The notes under the pieces were generated by a model. It was not told the origin of the DNA. It made no database searches and saw only the letters and a program-made list of their open reading frames with translations. 64,000 bases of DNA from Balanoglossus misakiensis (Eukaryota > Hemichordata): contig CM082577.2 of the NCBI GenBank assembly GCA_040954595.2, positions 6,386,001-6,450,000 of the forward strand, in the 5' to 3' direction. The position numbers were made by a program, and so were the translations under genes. This document shows, one piece after another, positions 37,403 through 49,020 of the stretch; position 1 is the first letter of the stretch, and the number at the start of each line of letters is the position of its first letter.

Positions 37403-38247
37403 TCATCTCTTCTTGAATCCGTATTTCTTTCTCTCGTAGAACAGATCTGTTTTGGCGCTGCCAAGATTGACGATCTTCGGGCATCCGTCTCTCTGCAGGG
37501 AGATAAAACGATGTACATTTGTTATTTGCATGGCACCAGTGGCACTGGAATGATGACTTGTGTTGGTTGCATGGCAAACCATTTTGAAGCAACAGCTGAA
37601 ATGTGTCTTTTGGTTCAAAGGTGCATAATTTCACAAGTGGTGAAAAGATTCAGACTGTCGTGTGACACCACTTCTGAAACCGCCTGGCTGTGTAGTTCAG
37701 TACTTACGTCTTTCTCTTGTATTGTGCATTCTTTACAATAGTAAGCATCTGATACGCCGGGTCCACCACAGATGACACATCTTCCTTGGTACGATCCGTA
37801 GTTGCATTCGTCACAAATTCTGACCAGGGTACACGGGCGTACATACGAGTCGCATATCACGCACTTTCCATCACACTTCTCACACAATCTGCCAATGGCT
37901 GAAACGAAGAAGTAAAACACTTAGACATAATAGAGTTGACAGTGATCATGCCATCACGGAAGGCCACAGTGGAAACTGAGAAGCTGTATAAGTCTATAGT
38001 ACAGTGACACTACAGTAGAGTACAACTGCGAAGGGTTCGAGTGTTTCCAGTACAATGGAGCACGGTCACTCCACCACATGGAGCTACCTAACGTTTCAGG
38101 ACATTTGCGTCGGTATCGTACTAACGGTATGGTTACGCCGAAATTGTGACTGCATCCATGACGATTAAACGCGCTCACATTTCAGCTATACTCACCGACG
38201 CCGGGTTGTTTGCGACAAAAGATCAAATCCGGATGATGCTTCGCCAT
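37403..38247 (-). CDS. PHF5A: PHF5A (SF3B complex PHD-finger-like protein), complete, three exons
   Basis: Subunit of the SF3B core of U2 snRNP, contacting SF3B1 near the branch-site pocket. Exons, minus: 38247-38196, 37898-37708, 37492-37403. Frames join exactly, giving 110 aa, the family's fixed length. The Cys-rich knot is intact: [40 protein letters not shown]. Tyr36, known to line the splicing-modulator pocket, is present. The C-terminus is [11 protein letters not shown]. From memory of the human protein only about two residues differ (Pro at 15, Ala in NLGSAKTD). The antisense ORF over exon 3 is a shadow. Confidence 0.99.
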
Positions 38248-38877
38248 TTTGAAAAACGTGCCCGCAACGTTACATCGCCCTCAACGGATGCTTCACCCTC
38301 CGTGACCTTTGACCCAGCCTTTCATCTTGTTGTAAAAATGGAGGAAGCACACGCATACGCACGGCAGACAACATTGTCGACAAGTGAACACTTGACAATT
38401 GTTGGTTTGTATCTATTCTGAAATCCGTTCCTGTTGAGTTCGAAAGACCACTTTTGACAGAAATTCAACTCTGTCAAGTTAACTTCTGCGCACAGGTCTG
38501 TGTACGCGTGTCCCTAGCTGCAGTTCAGTAGCTCGAGATGTTTTTGTCGTTCACCTCGAGCAACTGAACTTGCAGCTATATTCCAGCGCTGATAAGTGTT
38601 GTACAGTATTTCTTTGTCAGTTGAACTCATTTTCCACCCATTTATGTTTTGTGTTTAAAAAACACAGCGAAATTTCGTATGTGTTATGGACGAACCGAAG
38701 GTCGACTAGTCTCAGTTACCCAGACCCCCCTGCTTCTTCCGGCCCAACGGAAGAAGCAGGGGGGTCTGGGTAACCGAGACTAAAGGTCGACTTGCATGTA
38801 CCACGGTTACTAGAAGAAGACGGTTAGGAAACTCTATCGTTCGGAAGGTGTGAACGAGGTGTTAGCGAGGATAGTAC
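38248..38877. promoter_or_regulatory. Divergent promoter region of PHF5A and the zinc-finger gene
   Basis: Head-to-head spacing of about 0.6 kb. It contains the foldback element at 38708-38781. A full CRE, TGACGTCA, lies at 38903-38910 within the proposed first exon of the + strand gene. Confidence 0.4.
38698..38792. mobile_element. Foldback MITE with about 10-bp target duplication
   Basis: Two 34-bp arms, 38708-38741 and 38748-38781, starting AGTCTC and matching except at one position, flank a 6-nt loop (GCCCAA). AAGGTCGACT occurs directly on both sides (38698-38707 and 38783-38792), as a target-site duplication. A 9-10 bp duplication suggests the Mutator class, but this is not certain. Confidence 0.75.
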
Positions 38878-39871
38878 ATGTCCAAACCACTACGCGCGTT
38901 GATGACGTCACAGCTTGGGTTTGTGGCGTGGGTACGCTCTGGTGTGTTCCTGCACATTCCAGAGATTGCAGCCAAGAGAAGTGGATTTTATCGCTTGAAC
39001 AGATCGTACTGTTGGGTGAACGTCTTTTCTATTCTAAGGTGGGTATTTCATACAGATTCTTCCAGTTCTGAGGTCAAATTCTTGATTGTGTTTTATGATG
39101 TCTAAATCATAAGAGCCTGATGGCGACTTTGGATGACCTAGCTAATTTTTGAACCCCTTCAACTGCCCTTTTTCGTCAAGAGTACATAGTCATTTTTTTT
39201 AAGAGTTCCATATATGCTTACGGAGTGCACGTTCATAGTCTGTTCGGGTTCGGGCACTCTGTAACCGCGATATCACTGCCTGTTCCGAGTGTTCCAATAT
39301 TTCATTTTCTATCAACGTTTCTTGGGCTGGTTAACTATAAGTCCGTCACCGAAAAAAAATTTCGTCTGATTACTACTCTATCAGTTACCATATGGTAGAC
39401 TGTTATCTTTCGGCTTGGAAATTTACATTTTATATGGTTTAGTGGAAGCAAACGCACCAAACGCCGTGAATTAAAATAGTGGTCGTGAAAAGGACATTAT
39501 TCCAAGATTCAAAATGGCGTCGAATTTTGAACCCCTAGAATTCAACTCTGATGGTCGCATTTCTGTTATTTTTTAATATATTTATATATTTTACTCCTTT
39601 TTGTAGTGCTTGGGCTATTTCGTTAATTCCATGTGGCATATTTCGTCGAGATTTCATACGCATTTCGATAACCGTAGTAACATTGATGTATGGCGGCCAT
39701 CTTGTTTGTTTTGGTTCGCATCGAATCTCTAGGGCTTGATTCAAGACAAATATTGTATGGCTTCACCACGTCCTTGAAAGTTCAAAATTGTCATAAATGT
39801 GTTGTGACATCAAACTTTATCTAGTTTCTGTTCTGTTTTCCTCTAGGATAGTCTTTGCAACCAACGAGTAA
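38878..39871 (+). CDS. Possible upstream ORF (61 aa) of the zinc-finger gene, two exons
   Basis: An ATG at 38878 opens a frame to a donor at 39038 (CTAAG before GTGGGT). Joined to the strong acceptor at 39846 (TTTTCCTCTAG), it adds IVFATNE and stops at TAA 39869-39871, just 2 nt before the zinc-finger ATG at 39874. The product, from MSKPLRALMTSQLGFVAWVR to the end, is basic and partly hydrophobic and I do not recognise it. It could be a regulatory uORF, a translated microprotein, or merely 5' UTR. Confidence 0.35.
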
Positions 39872-39873
39872 GC

Positions 39874-41510
39874 ATGCCGTTCAAAATGGGAAAACTCTCC
39901 AGAAGAAAAGGTCAATACAAGAAAATTTTGGCATCAAAGAAATTTGCCAAGGAGAAACGTGAAAAGATTAAAAGTAATGGAATTTTTTAAATTCTAATGG
40001 GGACAATGAAAACGTAGCGTGGCCAGGCATAAGCATAGTGTGCAGCAGGGCAGCTACGCTAAACTACCATGAGGAAAACACTGTAACAAACATTGCTGTT
40101 GTTCAGTATGGTAGACACCATATGTAATTTAATGCTGATTCCTTATTATTGCAGAATGTTCTGAAGTGTGTATGCAGTACAGAAATTCAAATAAGTTACA
40201 TGAACTTGGCAGACTGCTAGAAGCATCACATAGTGGAGTAAGGCATCGATTTGAAGAGGGTACAGAATCCTCTGATGGTAAGTACAATGATCTTACTGTT
40301 ACATGTCACTCAGTATCAATTCACCAGTTGCCATGGGCCGTACATTGGTAGTGTCAGGACCTATATCAAAATTTTATTTCTTCTACTGTTAGTTTGTGTT
40401 GGAACAAATGTATGAAATGTATGTAACACATTACATAAAAGACAGTGATGAATGTTGCTAATTGAACTGCCTGTATGTAATCTGCATGGTCAACTCTACA
40501 GTAACTTTTTTCACTTTGACACAATATTCCTAACCCGTCCAGATGTTTGTTTTCATGCAACAGATGTGTCACTGATTATCCACACCCTGGCACACTATGG
40601 CCATATTGAAGTGAGTCCACCAGATGAGGTCAGCAGGGGAGATGTTGAACGAGAACTTGGGAGAGTACGGATGCTGCGCTATGATGGCCAAACTGGACAG
40701 TGCAAGAGATGGTCAGCCCTTGAAGAGTGTAGTCCTGCCAAGGCACAGCCATACATCCAGACAAGTCCTGACTGTTTGGAAAACAACACCTTTGCAAAAC
40801 CTTCTGAACAGGCTTGTGAGCTACAGGGACAGCAACATATAGAATCTCAAAATTCATGTGAAGCACCACGTACTGGAAATGAAACGCTTGAAACAATTAC
40901 CACTATCTCAAAACAATTACACTCAACTCGAAGAGAATTTGAAACCAGTGAGTGTACCTATGTGAAACAGCTGCACGAAAGGATCAATTCAAATGAAAGA
41001 CAGCACATATGCAGTGAATGTGGAAAAAATTTTACCCTGAGTAGGAGTCTGGAAAGGCACATGATGATTCATTCAAATGAAAGACCTTTTGCATGCAGTG
41101 AATGTGGAAAAACATTTACACGCAGTAGTCGCCTGAAAGAACATATGAGCATCCATACAAATGAAAAGGCTTTTGCATGCAGTGAATGTGGCAAATCATT
41201 TACTCAGCATTGCAGTCTGAAGAGACACATGAGGATCCACACAAATGAAAAGCCTTTTGCATGCAGTGAATGTGGCAAATCATTTACTCAGCATGGCACT
41301 CTGAAGGGACACATGAGGATACATTCAAACGAAAGACCATATGCATGCAATGAATGTGGAAAAACATTTATTTGGAAGAGCAATCTGAAGGCACACATGG
41401 GGACACATTCAAAGAAAAGACTTTCGTATGCAGTGAATGTGGGAAAGAGTTTAATTGAAGTACAGTCTGAAGGTGCATATGAGGATCCATATAAATTAAA
41501 CTTCCTTTAA
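39874..41510 (+). CDS. C2H2 zinc-finger protein, three coding exons, 389 aa
   Basis: Exons: 39874-39973, 40155-40277, 40564-41510, in frame with GT-AG junctions. The N-terminus is very basic (MPFKMGKLSRRKGQYKKIL, a likely nuclear signal), followed by an unrecognised region (VSLIIHTLAHYGHIEVSPP and others) with no KRAB, SCAN or BTB visible. Five intact fingers lie at about residues 222-356 (HICSECGKNFTLSRSLERHMMIH and so on) with H-x-NE[RK]-x-[FY] linkers. The last finger is followed by an out-of-frame sixth finger, see findings. Likely a DNA-binding regulator of a lineage-expanded family; orthology cannot be assigned. Confidence 0.85.
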
Positions 41511-41781
41511 GCATACAGTGAATTTGGAATCACTGGTTAATGTAAGCAGAATTGAATGAGGAAAATTTAAGCAAAGGCTGAACAATCTAAACATCCAGCA
41601 TTGTCAGTTTTGTGCTATTCACCATGACCGAATGGCCGAAGTTGCTTACTGGGGAAAGACATGAACATGTTGTTGTTTTTCCATACTGGCCTTCAAGTGT
41701 TGTGGCTGACAACAAGCTTCTCATGAAAGATAATCATTTACCCTAAAATTGTCATTTTAATTTTTTGGGGATAATATATTG

Positions 41782-41787
41782 AATAAA
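41782..41787 (+). terminator. AATAAA poly(A) signal of the zinc-finger gene
   Basis: AATAAA 270 nt after the stop codon. From 41788 to 45459 I see no supported gene; a CRE (TGACGTCA, 43175-43182) is the only clear motif noted. Confidence 0.45.
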
Positions 41788-44700
41788 ACATAACTAATAC
41801 AAGGACAATTATTAACCTCATCAGACATCTTAAATTAACATTGATGATTTTTAAATGCTATAAATACACTCAACCTTTCTTCATTAGCCTTCTTCTCTGA
41901 AAGCTACTGCTTCTATGGTTATGCCAACTTGTCTTTCTGTGTTTTTTAATAACTGTGATGGTATGTTGAGAGCTTTCTTTATTTTCTTCTCTCCTATTCC
42001 AGCATGTATCATTTCTATGAAATAAAATGGAGATTATGCACTCAGCTAGCACCAAAATTTTGCTAATGTGTGGAGTGACCATGAATAAACATCTACTACA
42101 CCCCATGTATACTGGGTTCACATCTAGGCCCATGGCCGGGCAAAACTTATCCCGATGATTGTGACAAGATAAGTTAGTCTTTAGTCCCCATTCACATTTT
42201 GTTTGGCACGGTCCTGGTCAACGTCGGCTCGCCAACCTTTGACCTTATAAAGCAGAACCATGTTCATCCTCTTCTGGTTGTTTTTGCGATTTAGACGGGG
42301 CAATTTGACTTTTTAAGCGAGGTATCTAGTATACACGAGTTAACTGGTGATCAGCCCCAAGGCGAAACTGGTGGTGTGGTCGCCAGCAGTGTGGGGATAT
42401 TCAGCAGTCAAGAAAAAGCTTGGTCTTTCTTACAACAATGGCAAATGTGCGATCGGAGAGTATGGAAAATGCCTAAAAGACACTTGATTTCTTCCATAGC
42501 CCAGTCGACTCCTCAATTCACAATTGTCAAATGATAGACCATCAAAATGCCCTATGACGTCATGATGACAATATGCAATGAAACAAATTACTCACCACTT
42601 TCATTTGTTATGCAACCATGAAATTTTGAAGTGTCGCAAATTTAAAGTATCTAAGATGTCATGCAATCACTCTTTGGGTGTTGAAGTTGGTGTCTACAAT
42701 CTCATATCACCTCTTATGGTTTGGTAATCTGTAAGTGTAAGCAACTTTATTTTAATAAGGAGAACTGCGCGATCATTTGAACGCTTAGACACGCCTTCAA
42801 CCATATATGGCAGTGTGTAAATTAGATGAGGTTATTCCTTTTAACGTTTGGTGGCATGTGAGCAGTTTTGTCTAATATTATGTTTGAGAAGTGGTATGCA
42901 CCGTCAAGTATGGGAAACAGCGCCACACAGCGGCGACATTGTATTTCTGAGCAGCCACGCCCACCTGAGAACACTCATCATCCAGAGAGAATATCCGTGT
43001 AGTACACAAACAAGTCATGTAAGAGTAGACGGCCGGCAGTGGTATACGCAACAAACCAAGGAATGTCTCTGGTGAAATAAAACATACATCGATAGACCAT
43101 GTACCGTTAAATTGAAACATCCATACCATTCACGATTTTCAAAGTTGAACACAACGAGCCAACAAATAACAAAGTGACGTCAGCTGCTGGCAGTGTGCTC
43201 AAGCTCGCTTCGGGAAATTGTTTTATATAGAAAAATGATAGTCCCCTGCAAAATTTAAATTCTTAATATATGATTAAAGTATCCGGGGAGTCGTTATTTG
43301 AAAACAGAGAAGAAAGCAGAGTGTTATCCCTCTTTTTTTTTCTTCAGAAACACGTCTTGCAGTTTTGGAATTTGATGCTACAAAATAAAGTATACCCCTC
43401 CTGAGCGCAATATTAATGGATAATTTCAGAATTATAAAATCGGAAAAAAACATCTTGATTCAAATTCTATTATTAAAGAAAGCTGCGTTACCTATTGACA
43501 GACTTGTCATACCTCAGCTCTGCAGTGCCTCGGATCGATATTGCAGCCTTTGTCAAAGTATAAAGTGTGACGTAATTTCCTCAAGTAATCCACGAATGAC
43601 GTATAAAACGTGCGTCAAAAACAAAAACAAGCGGCCTTTGCAAAGAAGGTGTGTCATGACGCTAATGATTGGTTTGCAAATGAAAAAAGAGGCGTTCGAT
43701 TGAGAAATCTAACCTCGAGATCCCCATGTGTTGGATAATTTGTTATTACTAGCTAAGAAAATATTTATGGCGCGAATCTTTCCCCGTAACACTCAAAATA
43801 CTAAGTATAAGTAACACAAGAAAACTGTATATAACAAACGACATCACAGAAAAAAAGTTTGAGAGTTATGACACAGTGTGGTCGACTCGTTTCTGTCCAA
43901 AGAAATCTGGACTGGTCTGATTTCTCGGTCTATTTTTAACCCGAAATAGGAGCAAATTCTGGCGTTTGGTTCTCCAATCTTGGTGAAAAAATATGATAAT
44001 AGTGACTGAAATCTTGACAGGGTGGCGAATGGTGTTCCTATTGGTAACTGGGAAACTTGAACAAAAAAACTTTGGTTCAGTGTACAATATTTCGTGTGGA
44101 GAATGCTGGTGGCGGTACACTTTGTTCCCGGGGCTGTGCGAGTGATTTACACCGCACTGGCGTGTGTTGATACACTGACACCAAAAACAGGGCGTTCTGT
44201 GATGTCTGTTGCCCAGACGCCGACTGTCGGAAGGCGTGAGGTGACCGCGTTTGATGAGTACGTACTGGGCTCATGTCGTCTACCACTGACAGCGCTCGCA
44301 TAGCTAGTCTGTCCGTGCGAACACGCAGGCCTACATCAGCCATCGAGTGAAGCAACGTACTCCGGCCATCGCAGCCGTTGTCTGTGCATGGAATCCTCCG
44401 ATTGTGGAGTACAATAAGTTGATTGACGCGACTCAACTCTATTGTTTCCGGGGGGTGACCAGGTGACGTCGTTGTCTCCCTGTGGCCTAATACAACCTTT
44501 GCTCTCCATTCACACACTTAGACCTTCCCTGCCCACCCACCCACCCACCCCTACTCGAGCACACTTGTATAGTAGTTATGCCACACGACCGCGAGGCATA
44601 TGCGGTGCCGGGGAGATCGAGCGAGAGGTTCTGACTGACTGTCCGCACCAATCGGCCGTGAAGAGAATATAGCGAATGGTATTCGTGACGAAATCTCCCG

Positions 44701-45459
44701 AGTCTGATTCATTAGCGACAAAATCGAAGTGCTGGGTGTATAAACAGGTAGATTAAGATATTGATTGGACATTGGGGATATACCTAACGTTGTTTTTATT
44801 AAAAGTTGCACTGTTTAGAACAGCGCTTGTGTATAAGGAGGCACTGGTGTGAAAACCCTCGGAAACCGACGTTTTTACCGCCCGCGACAGGGTTAACGCG
44901 TAACGGATACTACGGACGGCTGACAGACACTTGCAATTCTTGTATCCGGAGTGCCCGTGTCCTGGAGAATCTCCTTAAAAAGTCGGCGACCGAGATGAAC
45001 CCGTCTTAAAGCCATAAAGAGATTCCTGTGGAAGTGACGCCGAACCACAAAAGCAGGTGTGTACACGGACGGACGTCGCATGAATACAAGTTGTACAGTG
45101 ACATAAACATATGCAATAACGTTGTGATCGCATTGCCTTGAGGCAAACCCAAAGCTTGACACCGAACGGACAAAGATACCCCCCATGCTTCTTGTTGTTG
45201 GGGACCGGTGCTGTTATACTGAAGTAGGATTATTTAAGATTCAACTTTTGACGGAGTTCTAGTTCTGCGTGTGAAGAAGGAGCTTAGCTGAGTAGCTGTC
45301 AAAAAAGTACCGCGCAGATATTTTACGGTACATTGTGTTTATTGTGAGGGATGAATACTATTATGTGCACATGTGCATATAACTGGAAGACTTTTTAAAA
45401 GCAGTGTTTGCTTGTGATATCGGTTTTAGAAGCAACGGGAGGGAACGGTCGTTCGCGAC

Positions 45460-46662
45460 ATGCCGACGAATGAACAACTCGACAGCGAAACCGCCGTCTG
45501 GGGACCGGGAGCGAATCCATCTGTAAGCGGGGCCGTCACTCTGCATGCCAACTACTTGAGGAGCACTCATCACGCCTCGATGGGGGACAGAAGAAAAGAG
45601 ACGGGAACGGACGGGCATGTACAACTGACTGCGCGAATTCAATCGCATCATCACCATCATGGTGTGAGTGACGGACATCTCCAACGAAGGGCCATCAGCG
45701 CTCGTTACCCGCGCCGGGGCGACGGCACAATTAACCACGACGCCAAATATGCGTGGTCCTCCTCCTCCACCACCGCCGGCAGGGATGACAGCAGCAGCAA
45801 GGTGTGGAGGGCGAAAACCGCCAGGAGTCGGACGTTCACAGAAACCTGCGAGGTGGAGGCCGTCAGGATGTACAATATGACGGGCCCCAGGAATGACCCC
45901 AGGCGGAAACGCCACGGAAACGTCCGACCCAAGACAGCTCTCGGCTTCGGGGACCGACAGAACGACCTGTCGCCTGCGGGTAAGCCGCAATCAAGGAACT
46001 CTCACTTTCACGCCAGTCCGCCAACTTTTGACATTGACCCGAACATTCCCATCACAAGTAACTGGGACGGTGTGAAAGACTTGAACGAAGGCAAGGTGTA
46101 CGACCTGTACAGGAGGTACCTTGGAATCGAGTACACGCCTCCGCCGCGAATAAAATCGCCGGATGGCGGCGGTGCGGAGAACGACGATGACGACGCCGCC
46201 GACGAAAGAGATGCGGGCGACAGTGATGAACGCGGGGACTCCGCCGACAACTCGGACAACGCAACGGTTGCCACCACGGACGGGGACTCGGCCGCGGTGA
46301 ACGGGACGCTTGAAAGGAAAGTCAGCGAGGCGAGAAGTGATGTTAGTCTCGCAGAGAAAGAAAACCAAGTCGGGGAAACCGAAGAGACCCAAATTAAGGT
46401 CGCTCAGCCGCCGCAGGAGCAGCGACTCAGCCTGGACTTTCCCGTGAGTCTGAAAGCCGTGAGCAAAGTCAAGAAATCGGTTTCGAGATTCCGCAGGGGA
46501 AGCAAAAAACCAGAAACTGCGGAAAATAACAAAAACAGTCTGCAGCTGCCCCAGTTGGGAGACGGATCGCACGACAGGCGGCAGTCGCAGACACCTGCGC
46601 CAACCCTGAAGGTGAAATGCAGCGCCGAATTCCAAACGGCCATGAAAGGATTGAAAATTTAG
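45460..46662 (+). CDS. Intronless orphan ORF, 400 aa, acidic and disordered
   Basis: A single open frame of 401 codons, ATG at 45460 and TAG at 46660-46662, much richer in CpG and GC than the flanks. The product looks mostly disordered: a His run (QSHHHHHG, about residues 61-68), Ser/Thr-rich and Arg-rich parts, an acidic block (ENDDDDAADERDAGDSDERGD, about 240-260) and a basic patch near the C-terminus (KKSVSRFRRGSKK). The most structured-looking piece is DLNEGKVYDLYRRYLGIEY at about 207-225. No signal peptide, membrane segment or known domain is visible. The lack of introns could mean a retrocopy or a young gene. Long antisense ORFs over the same DNA follow from its high GC and are not listed. 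Confidence 0.65.
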   Translation: MPTNEQLDSETAVWGPGANPSVSGAVTLHANYLRSTHHASMGDRRKETGTDGHVQLTARIQSHHHHHGVSDGHLQRRAISARYPRRGDGTINHDAKYAWSSSSTTAGRDDSSSKVWRAKTARSRTFTETCEVEAVRMYNMTGPRNDPRRKRHGNVRPKTALGFGDRQNDLSPAGKPQSRNSHFHASPPTFDIDPNIPITSNWDGVKDLNEGKVYDLYRRYLGIEYTPPPRIKSPDGGGAENDDDDAADERDAGDSDERGDSADNSDNATVATTDGDSAAVNGTLERKVSEARSDVSLAEKENQVGETEETQIKVAQPPQEQRLSLDFPVSLKAVSKVKKSVSRFRRGSKKPETAENNKNSLQLPQLGDGSHDRRQSQTPAPTLKVKCSAEFQTAMKGLKI

Positions 46663-47556
46663 TGGTGACAAAATAATCACCAACAACGTTAATTAACTCA
46701 CGAAAGCAAGGAGCGGCAACTTTAATGCAAGCGTTTTATAGAACGTTAAAAAATTTAACAAACCCTCAGTGTGAATAACTTGTATTTTTAATAATTGATT
46801 CAGGACGCAATCTGTGAAACTTGACTTCGATCGCCTCCACAAACGTAGCAACAGAATAGACGTTATCGAATATTTCTGTAAGAAACCGGGAAATCTGATC
46901 GGTTTATCATCAAGCTACATATCCTGCATATTGACCTGATTAATAATATTTATCAACTTTTTTCAGAAACTTTTTATGGTGTAATAACAATTGTATAAAG
47001 TTAACGGACTAAGTCGGAACACCTTATTTTAATATGCAAGTACTTTGTTTTGTGGGTGATAAATGATATTGGCGATAGTGACCGAAACTGCTCGAGAATT
47101 TTTCCCCATGGGTAGCTGGTTGCAGTCTGTAAATTGTACATTTCTTAAGCAATCCCACGTAAACGAAATGTAAAATCTATAAACAATTTGGGCTAGCAGT
47201 AATTAATTTATGCATTAAAGACAGTTATACTATATACGATTTTGTATGTGGCTGTTTGCGTCGCATAAAAACGGTAATGTCTTACGGAACCCATGGATAT
47301 ATTTTACCCAAAACGACGCATGGCTATACCGTAGGATCAGGCGCGGTTGGAAAACACAGCTCACAAAACTATCGACGCATGTGATCTTCGGATTCAGACA
47401 GGCCTATACATTTCGGAAGTTTTCGTGTCAGACGTCTTGATGGAATACCTGTGTAACTTGTATAAACGGGAACTGAATGCCGACAACTTACAGAGCACGT
47501 TGGCAGATCACGACTCCGGCACTGACCTGTTGACATTCTGTCAGCTTTGTTGGGTC

Positions 47557-47562
47557 AATAAA
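47557..47562 (+). terminator. Candidate poly(A) signal for the intronless ORF
   Basis: AATAAA about 0.9 kb after the stop. From 47563 to 49020 nothing supported was found. Confidence 0.25.
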
Positions 47563-49020
47563 AAGTCTTAAAGCAAGTGTAGTCACTCTGAGTCAACCCC
47601 AAAATAAGACAGTGTCGAGGAAAAACAAATATGCCATGGTGGTATTTCGAGTTAGAAAGGTGAAAGTTTCCCTTATGTAAAGTTTTCTACGGAATTGTAC
47701 CCGGATTATTGATAACCGCGAAGTTGGCCAATAAAACTTCCTGACGAAATCTCCGAGTCGCCCCGAAGCAACGAATACCAACTTTTTAACCTTCGATTAT
47801 ATTTTACAGCCTTCGTAAATGCCTTGAATATTTAATGTACAGGCTTTGCATTTAGTTTGGTTTAATTTTTGTGTGTGAAAGATTCATCGATTTGCTTTGT
47901 GTGTGCCATCGATCGCAGAAACCGCGTGTGGAGCGGAACACCCAAGTAAGTTAATTGAGGATAGCCGTGATGCTGGAAACGTCGCATCTAACACAGATTC
48001 GCCTTTGTCTTGTGATCTCTTTATTGCTAAGAGATGTTTAAAGGAGACTTTGTTGAGTAATAGAGCGATAGATAAAGGTAAAATAGGGTTATTAGTAGTC
48101 TATTCTGACAAGCGTTTTACGACGTTTTCCCCTTTGCATGCTTTGGGAGGTTGGATCACCTGAGGGTGACTGCTGGGCAGATTTACAGTCGCCCTGCTTC
48201 TCTACTTGAACCGCTTCAAATTCTATACTATGGGCTTGTCACGATACTGTTATTCATCCGGATTCTGACTGTCTCCTGCAGGCAATCTCTCCAAATATGG
48301 AATCAGCTTAAAGAGAAATCAGTGTGTGTGCAAGTGTTTGAATCGCACGCAACCTGACTGGCTGCACATGGGTTTTAGACGTTGACTATTACCTAAAAGC
48401 TACGAAGTTTCAGAAATCATTTCAGTCTACTAGATTTTTTGTCGATCAATCAGCACAAAGTTTCTCTCTTCAATCTACGTTCCACTTTACAGGGTACGGT
48501 GTTGAAATAGGACAAAGGAATTATTATATTTGTCAGAATTCAGTTTCTGTATTGATGCCAGACCAGCTACAGGTGTTTGGTATAAGAACAAATCTTGAGG
48601 CAAAACTCGCAAATTTATTCACGTCAAGATACACTAACTTGTAGGTATAAGCTTTTCGCGTCTCTGGTGAGACCAATCCATAGTTGAACTCGTGAGTTCC
48701 GTTAACCGAGACGGTCCGAGTGGATCCATCGGCGTGCCTTTGTACCGTGAAGTGTAGACTTGATATACAACGGGGGCTTTGTTGCCCTAACAACATATAA
48801 AGCGGGCAAGCGTACCCTACTGGTTGCTAGGTTGGTTAAGAGGCGACCCCCACTGCGGTATGTAACAACACGGCTAATGAAGCGCCCTACAACATAATGA
48901 AGACAGTGTCAACTTGTTCTTATCCTTTAATAATATCGGTTTATGATTTTAACGCACGCCACGACAAAACGAAAATGATGTCGCGTTACAACGGAGACGG
49001 GGAAACAGAATTCAATATTT

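Noticed and set aside
37307-37741. + strand ORF of 144 aa
   Set aside because: Overlaps PHF5A exon 3 and part of exon 2 in antisense, across a PHF5A intron.
41870-42133. Minus-strand ORF of 87 aa near ATGTGAACCCAG-like sequence
   Set aside because: No recognisable domain; the terminus-like motif has no matching partner nearby.
45361-46686. Two long minus-strand ORFs (209 and 231 aa) abutting at 45990/45991
   Set aside because: They are antisense to the 400-aa + strand ORF. High GC at third positions removes stops on the other strand; their sequences look like Arg/Val/Leu-rich shadows.
47897-48163. + ORF with an internal AG ... GTAAGT that mimics a tiny exon
   Set aside because: The implied exon would be about 22 nt and no neighbouring exon fits it.
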